From positions 513,501 to 577,500 of the forward strand of contig NC_090170.1 in NCBI RefSeq assembly GCF_017916325.1: 64,000 bases of DNA, read 5' to 3'. The position numbers and the translations under genes were made by a program. The notes under the pieces were generated by a model that was given only the letters and a program-made list of their open reading frames with translations, was not told where the DNA came from and ran no database searches. Shown one piece after another: positions 21,437 to 31,503 of this stretch (positions are counted from its first letter, which is position 1; the number at the start of each line of letters is the position of its first letter). Source of the stretch: Leishmania martiniquensis. Lineage: Eukaryota > Euglenozoa > Kinetoplastea > Trypanosomatida > Trypanosomatidae.

Positions 21437-23974
21437 CATACCCCAGAGGAAAAGAGTGAATCTGAGAGCGGTGGCAAAAGAAACGAAGGAGAGAAACGGA
21501 GAGCAACGGGGAACAAAGAAGTGTGAGGGGGCGCGAGAGACACCGGAGGCCTGTTGCTGACTCCCCCTCCCCTCACTGGCGGCAGGACGAGTATTGAAGT
21601 CGTGTGTATTGCGTCCTTGCTCATTTCACCTCCCCATTTTTTCTTTCGCTCTGTGTTTCTCATGTTCTCAGTATCATCCGTCTCCCTTTCTCCCTCTTCC
21701 TCCTAAACGCGGTATATGCCTTAGGGTAGCACCTGACACTTGCACCCTGGCGAGCGGGAGGCGCGGAGGGCGGGATGGCCCAGGGGGAAAAAGGAGAGGA
21801 GAATGGGAGGGAGAGTGGGTTTGCCTATGCGTATGAGGAGGACAGAATGGAAAACGGAAGAGGGGTGAGCTCAGAAGACTGAAAACGGTGAAGGGGCGGG
21901 TCTGCTTTGTGTGCACGGATGTATGCTTATGCTTCAAGCTTTCGCTTGCCCTTCCCTTCCCCTCCCCTCCTGCTTTTCCTGCTCTTGTTGCTGTTAGAAT
22001 AATATATATATATATTCTCCGTTTCGCGTTGTTCTCTCACTTTCCCTCCCCCTCCCCCCATCTGTCCCTCTTCCTTTCTCTCTCATTTTTGGTGTCTTTT
22101 TGGCGGTACTGCGTCGTAGTGAACACTCACTTGAATACGCGGCAGTTCTATCGTCTCATGAGGCCGGTCTTTCAATTTTTTTCACCCTATTGTTTGCCTT
22201 CTGTGCTTTGCTCTTGTTTTCTTTTCCCCGTTTGTGCTCCAGTGCTCTCGCGTCGTTGCTTTGTCGCCTCTTTACCCCCCTCCCCTCCCTCTTTTTTCCC
22301 TTGTCTTCGCCTTTGTGTGTGTCGCTGTGCAAATTTGGCACCCCACCCACTCTCCTCGTCGGTGGACACACAAGAGAGAAGCAAGCCACGGCCGAGCTAT
22401 GACTGGGGACGCATGCTTCCGCAAGCGCCTGGGCGAGAAGCAGAGGCGCGAAGCGAATAAAGAGGGGGAGTAGGACGTGTGGATGCGCAAACGAAGGGGG
22501 AAAGCTACAAGGAAGGAGCGCAAACGAGCATGGGCCTCAGCCTTCGCTGTTTATTATTGTCTTCTTCGTTTTCGTTTGTGTTTGACTCTCCTTTTCTGTG
22601 TAGGCTCACCCTTTTTCTCCTCCTGTTGTCCTCGTACTCTCTCGTCATCTGTCGATGGGCTAATTGGGAAAAAGGCGTCTGTTGGCGTCTTTCTTTTCGC
22701 ATGCGTATTGTGCGTGTATTTATGTGTCTGTGCCGGTGCGTGTGATGGGTGGCGAGCGTTTCTTTTTTTTTTCTTCTCCTTTAGTGTGCGGGGTGTGTGG
22801 GCTTATATGCGTACCCGAGTTCGCCTACGTGTGGTGATGTATGCATTTGTACGCACGCGGTGGCGCGTGTCGAGCTTGGCCGCCGTTGTGCGGGCAAAGA
22901 GAAACGAAAAATAGGAGGATGAACCGAAAAAAAAAGAAGGCCAATGAGTCGTGCAATCAGTGAACCAGACAGGCTGGGGAAAGAAGGCGACAAAGCAGTG
23001 CGGGGGGGGCGCACGCAGGGACAGATAGACACAAAGAGCAGACGTCTCTAAAGAAGGAGATTACCTCCTCCCTCGTTCCCCCCTCCTAACACAACCCCTC
23101 CCATACACGCACGCACATGCAAATAATATCGGAGAGGGAGGGAGAGAGAAATGTTGAATGGAAAATGAGGAAAGAAGAAAACATAAAACGCCTGCCGAGT
23201 ATATCGGCATCAGGTAAGCAGACAAAAAAGCGGAAAAAAAAGTCATACCACCCACGGAAAGAGGGAAGGAAGAGCCGACTTGACGAATGCGATGGGTTTT
23301 CTTGTCCCCCTCCCGCCCCCACCTTTCTCTTATGTTCCTTTTGTCTTTTCGTTTTCTTTTCTCTTAGGATCTGTCTTGCGGAGACATTTGCGAAGAGGCG
23401 GCGTTGGCAGGAAAGCAACAGCATCAGTGACGATGACGGCGGCGCGCGCTTTATTTTTCATCTTTGGTGTCTTCTTTGTGAGCGTGATGCGCAATCGCTT
23501 CTCGGAAAACAACGAATGTGTACCGAGGCCGTTTATCCATCAGTGCTCGGCTACAGCAGGTTGGTAGAGCCCAGGAGGGCGGTTTCACGCGGCAGAGGCG
23601 GTGAAGCTCGTCGCGCACCCTTTTCCTCTTCCTACACATGCTCTGTGAGAAGAGTGAGAGCCAATCAAGGGAGAGAGAGCGCGCGGGTCACCATTTCCAC
23701 CGCGCAGTCTCTACTGCCGTACCAGTCACATATGTCAAGATTTAGCCGCGGACATCGCGACGTGAACAACATGCTCCTCATCTTGCGCACGATGCACCTC
23801 TTGTATTCTGCTTCTTTTTTTTCCTCATTGCGGACGACCTCGACATATTCACACACCTCGAACTGTTCCGAGACAAAGACCCTTCACGATCTAGCGCTCT
23901 CTCGACCGGATCTTCGAGTCTTCCTACCATTCTCATCTCTTTCTCACAACTCGTTTCCTCCCGACACATCAAAG
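21437..23974. other. long intergenic region between UBC and histone H4
   Basis: 2.5 kb without a supported gene. It holds purine-rich sequence at about 21440-21550, a (TA)n run at about 22001-22014, many pyrimidine tracts and a T-run near 22764-22771. The H4 frame is open back to an ATG at 23117, but the extension is low complexity and lysine-, serine- or leucine-rich, so I treat it as UTR. Confidence 0.5.
23811..23872 (+). promoter_or_regulatory. candidate trans-splice acceptor for histone H4
   Basis: A strong pyrimidine tract (23811-23829) is followed by the first AG at 23871-23872, 102 bases before the H4 ATG. If used, it would remove most of the in-frame upstream extension from the mRNA. 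Confidence 0.4.
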
Positions 23975-24277
23975 ATGGCTAAGGGTAAGCGCTCCGCGGA
24001 TGCCAAGGGCCACCAGAAGCGACAGAAGAAGGTGCTGCGCGACAACATCCGCGGCATCACGCGCGGCTCCATCCGACGCCTCGCGCGCCGCGGCGGCGTG
24101 AAGCGCATCTCGAGCGAGATCTACGATGAGGTGCGCCGCGTGCTGAAGACCTACGTGGAGGACATTGTGCGCTGCAGCACGGCCTACACCGAGTACGCGC
24201 GCAAGAAGACTGTGTCAGCGTCGGACGTCGTGAACGCGCTGCGCAAGCACGGCCAAATCCTGTACGGCTATGCTTAA
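23975..24277 (+). CDS. histone H4
   Basis: 100 residues ([16 protein letters not shown]...). The fold core is intact: [26 protein letters not shown], then [19 protein letters not shown], and a [20 protein letters not shown] end. The N-terminal tail is strongly diverged from animal H4, as is normal in kinetoplastids. It packs DNA as part of the nucleosome octamer. A single copy is seen here. The frame stays open 286 codons upstream, but the family fixes this ATG. Confidence 0.97.
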   Translation: MAKGKRSADAKGHQKRQKKVLRDNIRGITRGSIRRLARRGGVKRISSEIYDEVRRVLKTYVEDIVRCSTAYTEYARKKTVSASDVVNALRKHGQILYGYA

Positions 24278-25483
24278 GCAAAGGCACGCCAGCGTTAATT
24301 ACTATTAGAACTGCTGGCTTCCCTATGGATATTCTTTTCTCGCCTATGGTGCCCTGCCCTCATTTCACCTTCTACCGCTCTCTCTATCTCTCTCGCTTTT
24401 CTTCGTACCTCCTGCCCCACGCACCCGTTCCCGCGTTGCCCAGCTCAAAGGGAGGTATACACGGAGAAGAAGAAAGATCCGTGTAGGAGGCGCAATTCAG
24501 GTGAGACAGAGAGGGGAGTTGTAAGGGGAGGTGTGTGTGTGGGGTGTGCGGTGGGCTGACCTGTTCAGCGCGGACCTCTCTGAGGCATGAATCTCCTAAA
24601 TGCACCCAACATGACTTCATAGAAAAGTTTTTTTCCGTTTTACGTTCTCTCCTGAATCTTTTTTTTGGGTTCTCTTTCGTTGGCTTATCTTCCATTTCTC
24701 CGTGCCGACGTATTTTTTTGGCGCTTTCGATGTCTCCCCTCCATCACCCCCTGCCTCTCTGCGCGCGTATGGGCATCTTCACCGCATAGTTGCGAGGGCT
24801 GGATAGAGGCGCAAAGGAAACGACGATTCAGACACATCTGCGGGCAGATACGCGACATTTATTTGTTTGCATTCTCTCATGGAAGCTTCGCGTATGCGAG
24901 AAAAAAAGATGAGGAGGAGCGCCGCCGTGGAGGCCTACCGCGTGGTGTATGATGGCTTTCGATCGCCCCTGCGCAGGGGAGGGGGCGGAGCTGGATGCCG
25001 TTGTCGGCGGTGCTCGTTGGCGTCACGTGTGGAATCTGTCTGTCGGCGCGGACACCGACTTCCGCCTTTCGCTGCTTGATGGCGGTCTCTTGGTGAGCTG
25101 CCACCACCCCGCCACAAGAGGGGCCGGGACTGCCCAGAGACATGGCCACTGCCTCCATTCATTTTCCTCTCTGTGCGCGGTCTGGGATACTAATATGTGC
25201 TCACGGCAGCGCTTTCCTTTTCGAGCGCCTCCGTGCCTCTATCGCTTCTTTGCCTTCACTGTCTCCGTCGTTTTCGCTCCGCGTCTCTCTTTTGCGCGTC
25301 GGTTTTCATAAGCAGAAGGGTACACTCGCTTTGGAGGTGCTGCTCAAGCCGCGGCATCCCCCTCCCCTCCCCCCAAACCGTCAGACTATTACAGGGAAAG
25401 AGGAAGGGGATCGGTGCAGGGCCCCCCGCTCACCCGCATTACCACACACACACACACACTCACACCCATACGCAACTGCAAAG
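24278..25483. other. intergenic / UTR region
   Basis: No gene supported. A T-run lies near 24659-24667. A GC-rich block at about 24910-25140 differs from the surrounding pyrimidine-rich sequence and could be a repeat fragment; I could not match it. (CA)n at 25442-25459 sits 25 bases before the next ATG. Confidence 0.45.
25442..25459. repeat. (CA)n microsatellite before the 1,686-residue gene
   Basis: A CA run of about nine units ending 24 bases before the ATG. It probably lies in the 5' UTR. Confidence 0.85.
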
Positions 25484-28400
25484 ATGGCTACGGCCACCAC
25501 CGGCAATCCTAATGGTGTACACGGCCTGTCTCCAACGCCGCCACCACTAGATGTGGCTGCATCAGCCCTCGCGCTCGATCGCAAGGTTGTTCAGGCGCTC
25601 TTCATGTCGCTGCGCATGTCTATTCCACAAGATGTGCAGCGACGCCTCCTCAGCAGCTCTGCCGAGGAGCTCCAGTTTCTCATTGCACGTCAGCCGCGAC
25701 TAAGCCCCTTCCACCATCGCCGGCGCGAGTCGCTGCGGCACCCTGCTCTCGCCATGGCGACGAAAAAATACTACCGCGACTGCCGACGCCGTCGATGCGA
25801 GCTGACACTACAGCAGATGGCAGCGGTGGAGAGCCGGGGATTCTCTCCATCGGCCAACTCACCGGCTGGCCAGGACCGCAGGGGGTCGAGTGCCTCGCTC
25901 GAGTTCGCGCTGGTGGACCTCCTCTTTGCAGAGTACGCTCAGCAGTCTGCCAACCGCGCCAAGGGCCAGGATCGCCAGGTCGACATCCACGGCACCAGTA
26001 CCTGCAATGGATCATCTACCTACGGCGGTTTTGCCGCATCGCGCTCCAGTGTGTCGATCAGCAACCACGCAACCTCTGCCGGCTCCCGACTGCTGAGCAG
26101 AGCCATCAGCGATGCGGACAACGAGGCGAGCTCGCAATTACTGGCCACCCCGCGCGGTGGCCGTGCCTTGGAACTTAGCAGAACGGCGGCGAGCGGCATC
26201 CAACCCCATCGATCTCCACCTCAGAAGCACCAAAAAAGCAGCAACGAAGAGAGCTTCTCAGCTTTCTCTGATGCCTTCAACGCTGGGTCGACTTCCCGCT
26301 TCAGCTCAAGTGTCGCGGTGACCGAGAACGCCGAAGGCGGCGGCGGTGCACGTATGCGAGGGTTGGGCTTGGGCGCATCTACCACCTCTGCGGCAGATGG
26401 GGCCCGTTTCTTTGCGCGGCGAATCGGGCTCAGAGACAGCGCGGCAGCTCGTGGAGGCGGTCGTGGCCCAGGTGAGCACTTTGCCTCTGGCGGGACAGGT
26501 GAGATGCGCGCGCTGCTGCGGCGCTGCATGGAGGAGGAGCATGAGGCAGGCACAGGCAACGACCCGTTTCTTTTCATCTCCGCGCGACCTGTCGAGCATC
26601 TGCTCTGCTGTTACGGCGGTGCCTCACGAGACCCAGCCAGCATGGTGCATGGCGCGGCGTTAATGCAGCTGGAGTACGACGGCCTTAGCACGTCCGACGC
26701 GGACCCGTTTCGTAACGCAATGGTGGAGGAGGACGTGCGGTGGGATCAGTTGGCCGGGTGCCATCGTCAGATCTTGCGGGCGGCGCGGGAGCCGTGCCAA
26801 GCCGCAGCTGCGGCCGTAGCTAATGATCGCCTCGTGAACGACGTCATTCGCCGTTTCTGGGATCGGCTGACGGTCTCTATGGCTGCCCATCAGGCTCACA
26901 AAGCGCAGGAGGCGCACAAGTCACGTGCAGCGGCAGACGCGGACATTGCGGCCGCGATCTCTGCGCGGCGCGGGCGGCGCAGCACCAGTGTCGACGAAGA
27001 CGACTTGAACGAAATCTCAAACAACGACGACAGGAGCGAGAGTAGTTTGGTGGGCAGAGATGCCGCCTCCACTGGCAGTAGCGTGAACCGCAGAAGTAAG
27101 GTTACCTTCTCCCGTAATCGCGCTAGTCGTATCGTATCAAAGGTGCCTCGCACTCTCAAGTCGGCGCTGAAACCGTCGAAGAAAAAGGCAAGAAAGGGTA
27201 GCAGCGCCGACTCCACCGGTTCAAGCGGTGGCTCTGAGCAGTACTCCACTGTGGCATACTACATGACGCCGCTACAGTACGTCTACCTCCACACCCGCAT
27301 AGCGCATGTGCTCTTGCCAGACTGCCACGCGATCGAAGTGGAACTGTTGCCATATATTCAGGAGGATCTCCTCGTGGATGCTGCGTACGACGAGGAAGAC
27401 ACGGCACAGACGCTGTACTTTGGTAAGGCACCACGCCTGGTCGGAGACTCCCGGAGACAACGTCGCAAGTCTGCCGTTGGTTTCAGCCTTGGGCCGAGGT
27501 CGCGGGCTTCTTCGGTGGATAGCAAGCTGCAACTCAGCAGCCACGACAGCGCGAAGGACGATCCGTTGTCCACTGGTGCCGGCGAAGCGGAGCGGGATGC
27601 CTTGGTGTTGCAGCGCTGGTTTCGGTCGGTGCGCCACAACGGCTACGCTCTCAGCAGGTCGGGGGGTTGCGCCGGCGACGGCAGCGTGACTCATGAGATG
27701 GGTCTGGGGGACGACGGGATGAGTATTGGACCCACGTCATCGATGGAGGCGGGGTACACCCTGAGCACGATTCTACAGCTTACCAGCGTCTCTGATAAGA
27801 ACATTAGGAAGTCTGTCATGGGGTCTCTGCCGCTGGTTCCAATGAGCTTCACGGTCGCACAGCTACCCTCCCTCACGTATCCGCAGTTCTGGTGCTCCAT
27901 GCTGGAGCTGGCGGATAACTGGACCAGCTGCGGCGGCAACCCAGTGGAGACGGCGGTTTTCATGTGGGAGCTCTACGTTGAGGTGTTTGGTCACTTCTGG
28001 GGTGAGGAAGACCAGCTGGTCGCTGCTGCGGTCGAGAGCAAGGTGGCCAAGTCCTCCATGAGTGCAACGGAGAAAGCGGCGATGGCGAGGGAGGAGGCGG
28101 AGGTAGTGGAGTCCTTTCAGGCCCTCCTCGCTGAGATGCGCGAGTGCGCCTTTCGGCCGTCGTCGCTGCGCAGCTCGCTCAACAACGGCACAATCATGAA
28201 TGACGGTGCCCACAGCGCCGCAGACGGGAGTGGCCCGCTCTGGCAGTATTCTAGGGCAAAGGATGCCAGGGGCACCCACTCACTGCCCACACTGCCGACC
28301 GACACGGACGACGACGCGTCGCTCCTACTGGCGTCTTGCTCCGATTTGCCAGTTCCTGAACTGAAGCGTCTCGTGGAGGCGACGGGGGAGGGGAACGAGA

Positions 28401-30544
28401 AGTGGCTCTACGCCGAGCACCTGGGCGAGGATGGGGTGACGCGCCGCTACCGCTTTAGAGTGCGCCACACCGGCCGCCGCGCGAGATCGCGCGGCGGCTC
28501 ACAGCTGGATTCGCGCGGCGAACCCTATATCGTCGAGGAAGAGCTGGACGAAAGCGGAGCGGTGGTGAATCGGCGCAAGTGGCTTTGGCCGGCGACGCCC
28601 TCGTCGCTCACTTCGCAGTCCGAGAGCGACACTTCGCTTTACACGGTCGACGAGAACGCACCGGAGTTCCTTCGCCGCAGGTACTACGACAATCAGCCGA
28701 AGAAGTTGCGGCGGCTGGAGTCTTGGCGCCGTGTGAGTGCTGGGCACGGCAGCGTTGACTCCCGTACATCCAGCATGACCTCGTGGTCCACCATCGACGA
28801 TGGGGACAACGACACGCGTCTCGACGGGCGCCGTCGCAGATGCCGCACTCGCCGCACGGGCTTTCGGCGCGATCGCCTGCGCTACTCAAAGGAGGAACAT
28901 CATAGCCGGAGCCGAAAGAGCGGGCGCAAGACTAATTGGAAGTTCCTCTTCGAGGAAGACGTGGCCGAGAGTGTTGGCCGTGGATCGCGCGGGCGCAGCT
29001 CAGGGAAGTCTCGGCTCACCAAGAAGGAGCTGGATCATTTGCGGGAGCGCAAAGATTGGCTGTGCTCTCTCCTGAAGACAAAGGGGGTTGACGTGCCGCT
29101 AGAGATACCAGGCGACCCGGCTGAGCAGATGCTGCTGTATGACCTCCTGCTGCTGGCGGAGAAGGAAGAGGGCGTCGGCGATCAGGGCAACAGTCGCAGA
29201 GACAGCGGAGACTACTACCGCCTTGAGGATGGCGAGGCTGGCGGCGCAGGTAATAAGTCGGGCCTCGCAGCGTTGCTGACACAGCTGCGGTCCTTCACGC
29301 TAGACGACCTCGCGAACTCAGACCTGATGCGCCGTCTCTTGGAGGAGAACGAGGCGGAGGGGGCGGCGAGCCACCATCTCACCCCTCAGGCAATGCAGGA
29401 CGTCTTGATGGCCCTCGTGAATGAGCGGCGAAGAGGCGGTGCACACGCAGGCGCAGGAGCCCCGGGGCAAGAAAGCGCTCAAGAACGCCGGCTACGAGTG
29501 CTGCGCATGCTTGAGGAGCAGAGGAATCGCCGGCAGCAGTCTCGCCAGGACTCCGCCGCGGCCGGCTCGGAAGCCGATCAGCTTACAGAGGAGACCTTCG
29601 GCCTTACCGAAGTGGCTCCATCACCTCCTCGTCCGCCGTCATCCAAAGCGCGGCAGGAATCTGCCTCGCCCGCGAACCTTCGCAAGTACACTGCCTCACA
29701 ACGTCCGCACAGCGCGCAGGCACCACCGCTCCCTGACACGGGCACTCCACTCCCCGGCTTCGCGTGTGCTTCACTGGACGTGCCCAGGCGCATAGACGCC
29801 ACATCCAGAGAGTCCAGCGCGCCGAGCACTATGTCGCTGTCCGCCAACTCCATAGCCTGGAGGATCTCGCCGACGACGCTTGCAGAGAGGAAGGAGCTAG
29901 AGAGACTTTTCAGAGAGCTGGAGGCCTACTGGGCTGACCGTGCGTCGCATGGCGGTCGCTTTCGCGTCGATATCGTCGACTACACTCCTGAGCAGCTCGA
30001 AGAGTTCTTCGCCCACCTGCATCTCGGCCCCCGGCAGTGCGCCCTGCTGAGAGGGCGGGCTCCGCTGGCGCCGGCGACTTCGCTGGTGGGTGGAACGCTG
30101 CACCAGGACGGTTCGCTCTCGACCTCAAAGGCTGGGGCGGCAGCAGCAGCGCAGAAACACGATGGCCACGCAACTTCTGGCCAGCCAGCCCACTCGCTGA
30201 TCCGGTCGCCACAGGCCCTAGCACCGGCTCCGGTCAAGCTCTTCACACTCACAACCGAGGGCTCGCTTGACGGGGCCTTACGCCTCAGCTATCAGAGCTA
30301 CCTGGCGGACAAAGCTTTCGTCGAGGCTCTTCACGGAAATGTGAAGCTGGCGAACATGAGCGCTGACCGCGTGTCGACGTTAGCGCAGTCTCCACGACCT
30401 CCATCACTCCCCCGCCTGAAGACATGTGAGTCGCAAAGGAAGACCTCGGGTGAGCGAGCAGCCGGCGCACCGGCTACCTCTGCAGCACCGCCTCCGCGTC
30501 CGCCGAAGTCATCGGCATCTCTCCCCTCCTTGCCGAGGCTATAG
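25484..30544 (+). CDS. large low-complexity hypothetical protein (1,686 residues)
   Basis: A continuous frame of 5 kb. Long Ser/Ala/Gly/Arg-rich disordered stretches surround ordered islands. These include YYMTPLQYVYLHTRIAHVLL and DCHAIEVELLPYIQEDLLVD around 600-640, a Trp-rich helical block (LTYPQFWCSMLELADNWT, then ETAVFMWELYVEVFGHFW) near 800-840, and a charged beta-like block (WLYAEHLGEDGVTRRYRFRV) near 980. A glutamate- and arginine-rich helical portion follows, and the tail is Pro/Ser-rich with PPRPPKSSASLPSLPRL at the end. No known family is recognised; the Trp-rich block recalls flagellar/cytoskeletal proteins, but that is a guess. The ATG after the (CA)n tract is preferred over the open 114 codons before it. 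Confidence 0.9.
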   Translation: MATATTGNPNGVHGLSPTPPPLDVAASALALDRKVVQALFMSLRMSIPQDVQRRLLSSSAEELQFLIARQPRLSPFHHRRRESLRHPALAMATKKYYRDCRRRRCELTLQQMAAVESRGFSPSANSPAGQDRRGSSASLEFALVDLLFAEYAQQSANRAKGQDRQVDIHGTSTCNGSSTYGGFAASRSSVSISNHATSAGSRLLSRAISDADNEASSQLLATPRGGRALELSRTAASGIQPHRSPPQKHQKSSNEESFSAFSDAFNAGSTSRFSSSVAVTENAEGGGGARMRGLGLGASTTSAADGARFFARRIGLRDSAAARGGGRGPGEHFASGGTGEMRALLRRCMEEEHEAGTGNDPFLFISARPVEHLLCCYGGASRDPASMVHGAALMQLEYDGLSTSDADPFRNAMVEEDVRWDQLAGCHRQILRAAREPCQAAAAAVANDRLVNDVIRRFWDRLTVSMAAHQAHKAQEAHKSRAAADADIAAAISARRGRRSTSVDEDDLNEISNNDDRSESSLVGRDAASTGSSVNRRSKVTFSRNRASRIVSKVPRTLKSALKPSKKKARKGSSADSTGSSGGSEQYSTVAYYMTPLQYVYLHTRIAHVLLPDCHAIEVELLPYIQEDLLVDAAYDEEDTAQTLYFGKAPRLVGDSRRQRRKSAVGFSLGPRSRASSVDSKLQLSSHDSAKDDPLSTGAGEAERDALVLQRWFRSVRHNGYALSRSGGCAGDGSVTHEMGLGDDGMSIGPTSSMEAGYTLSTILQLTSVSDKNIRKSVMGSLPLVPMSFTVAQLPSLTYPQFWCSMLELADNWTSCGGNPVETAVFMWELYVEVFGHFWGEEDQLVAAAVESKVAKSSMSATEKAAMAREEAEVVESFQALLAEMRECAFRPSSLRSSLNNGTIMNDGAHSAADGSGPLWQYSRAKDARGTHSLPTLPTDTDDDASLLLASCSDLPVPELKRLVEATGEGNEKWLYAEHLGEDGVTRRYRFRVRHTGRRARSRGGSQLDSRGEPYIVEEELDESGAVVNRRKWLWPATPSSLTSQSESDTSLYTVDENAPEFLRRRYYDNQPKKLRRLESWRRVSAGHGSVDSRTSSMTSWSTIDDGDNDTRLDGRRRRCRTRRTGFRRDRLRYSKEEHHSRSRKSGRKTNWKFLFEEDVAESVGRGSRGRSSGKSRLTKKELDHLRERKDWLCSLLKTKGVDVPLEIPGDPAEQMLLYDLLLLAEKEEGVGDQGNSRRDSGDYYRLEDGEAGGAGNKSGLAALLTQLRSFTLDDLANSDLMRRLLEENEAEGAASHHLTPQAMQDVLMALVNERRRGGAHAGAGAPGQESAQERRLRVLRMLEEQRNRRQQSRQDSAAAGSEADQLTEETFGLTEVAPSPPRPPSSKARQESASPANLRKYTASQRPHSAQAPPLPDTGTPLPGFACASLDVPRRIDATSRESSAPSTMSLSANSIAWRISPTTLAERKELERLFRELEAYWADRASHGGRFRVDIVDYTPEQLEEFFAHLHLGPRQCALLRGRAPLAPATSLVGGTLHQDGSLSTSKAGAAAAAQKHDGHATSGQPAHSLIRSPQALAPAPVKLFTLTTEGSLDGALRLSYQSYLADKAFVEALHGNVKLANMSADRVSTLAQSPRPPSLPRLKTCESQRKTSGERAAGAPATSAAPPPRPPKSSASLPSLPRL

Positions 30545-31503
30545 GGCGCGGCCGTTGCAACGGCGCCAATGTGCTTGCGTGCGTGCACACGCAAGGCGCC
30601 AAGAGAGTCAGTGGCCCATTCGCCCTGCTGTCGCCTCCTCCTCCTCGACGTCCCTTTTTTAAAGTTTGGCTGTCGTTGTCACCTCCACTTCTTCCCCGCT
30701 CTTTCTTGCGAGCCTACTTCGTATCACGGAGGCGCTGCAGCCATCCTCCTCGTCCTCTTCCAGACTTTTCCTTGCCGTCGCCGTTTGGATGGCTGGAGGT
30801 GCATGAGAGAGCGGAGAGCACTCATGCCTGCCTCCTGCCCGCACACAGGTACACGCGCATACACAGACACAGACACAGACACACACACACACACACACGC
30901 ATGTGTTGTTTTATGTATTATCCCGATGTTTCTCATCCCCTCTCGCCTACTCGGTCTTCTTGAGTGGGCCGCGCTCTCAAGTCCGCGATGTTGCCGACAC
31001 CTGCGCCAGTTGTGCCTTTGTCGGTGTTTCGTCTCTTCCTGCATGTAATCAAGGGGCGCTGGAGCCCTTTTTTCCCCCTCTCCCTCATGTGCCTCTGCTC
31101 GGACGCAACTTGACCGTACACTCTCGCAGTGGATGGGTTTGAAAGGCATTGGTTTCGCGCACGTTTGCGCTGACGCAGAGCGGAGCGCTGCAAACGAGCG
31201 TTTGCACTGACTCACCACTTTGCTCGTCTCGTGCACGAGCCAAGCTGACTCATGGAAGAGACTCATCACCAACCCCTTTCTCTTTCCCTATACCCTTCTC
31301 TTTCCCCTGTCCGACTCTCTCACCCCCCTCAACACGGCGCCTACGCTCGTGGGCATATCAACACCTTCTCGCACCCCTGCGTATTCTGCACAGCACCAGC
31401 GTCGATAACGGCATTCACAGCATTCGCATCGTATTGGCAAGGGACAGACGCACACACAGATCTGCAACGCACGCCGAGGGTTAGGCCCGTATTGGATGGA
31501 GAC
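30545..31503. other. intergenic / UTR region with (CA)n
   Basis: No gene supported. A (CA)n/(CAGACA)n microsatellite lies at about 30860-30898 and a pyrimidine tract at about 31266-31330. An in-frame ATG at 31252 would extend the next protein by 84 codons. Confidence 0.5.
30860..30898. repeat. (CAGACA)/(CA)n microsatellite
   Basis: ACACAGACACAGACACAGAC followed by about ten CA units, in the 3' flank of the large gene. Confidence 0.85.

Noticed and set aside
24910..25140. GC-rich block as a fourth SIDER copy
   Set aside because: I could not find the ordered matches shared by the other three copies.
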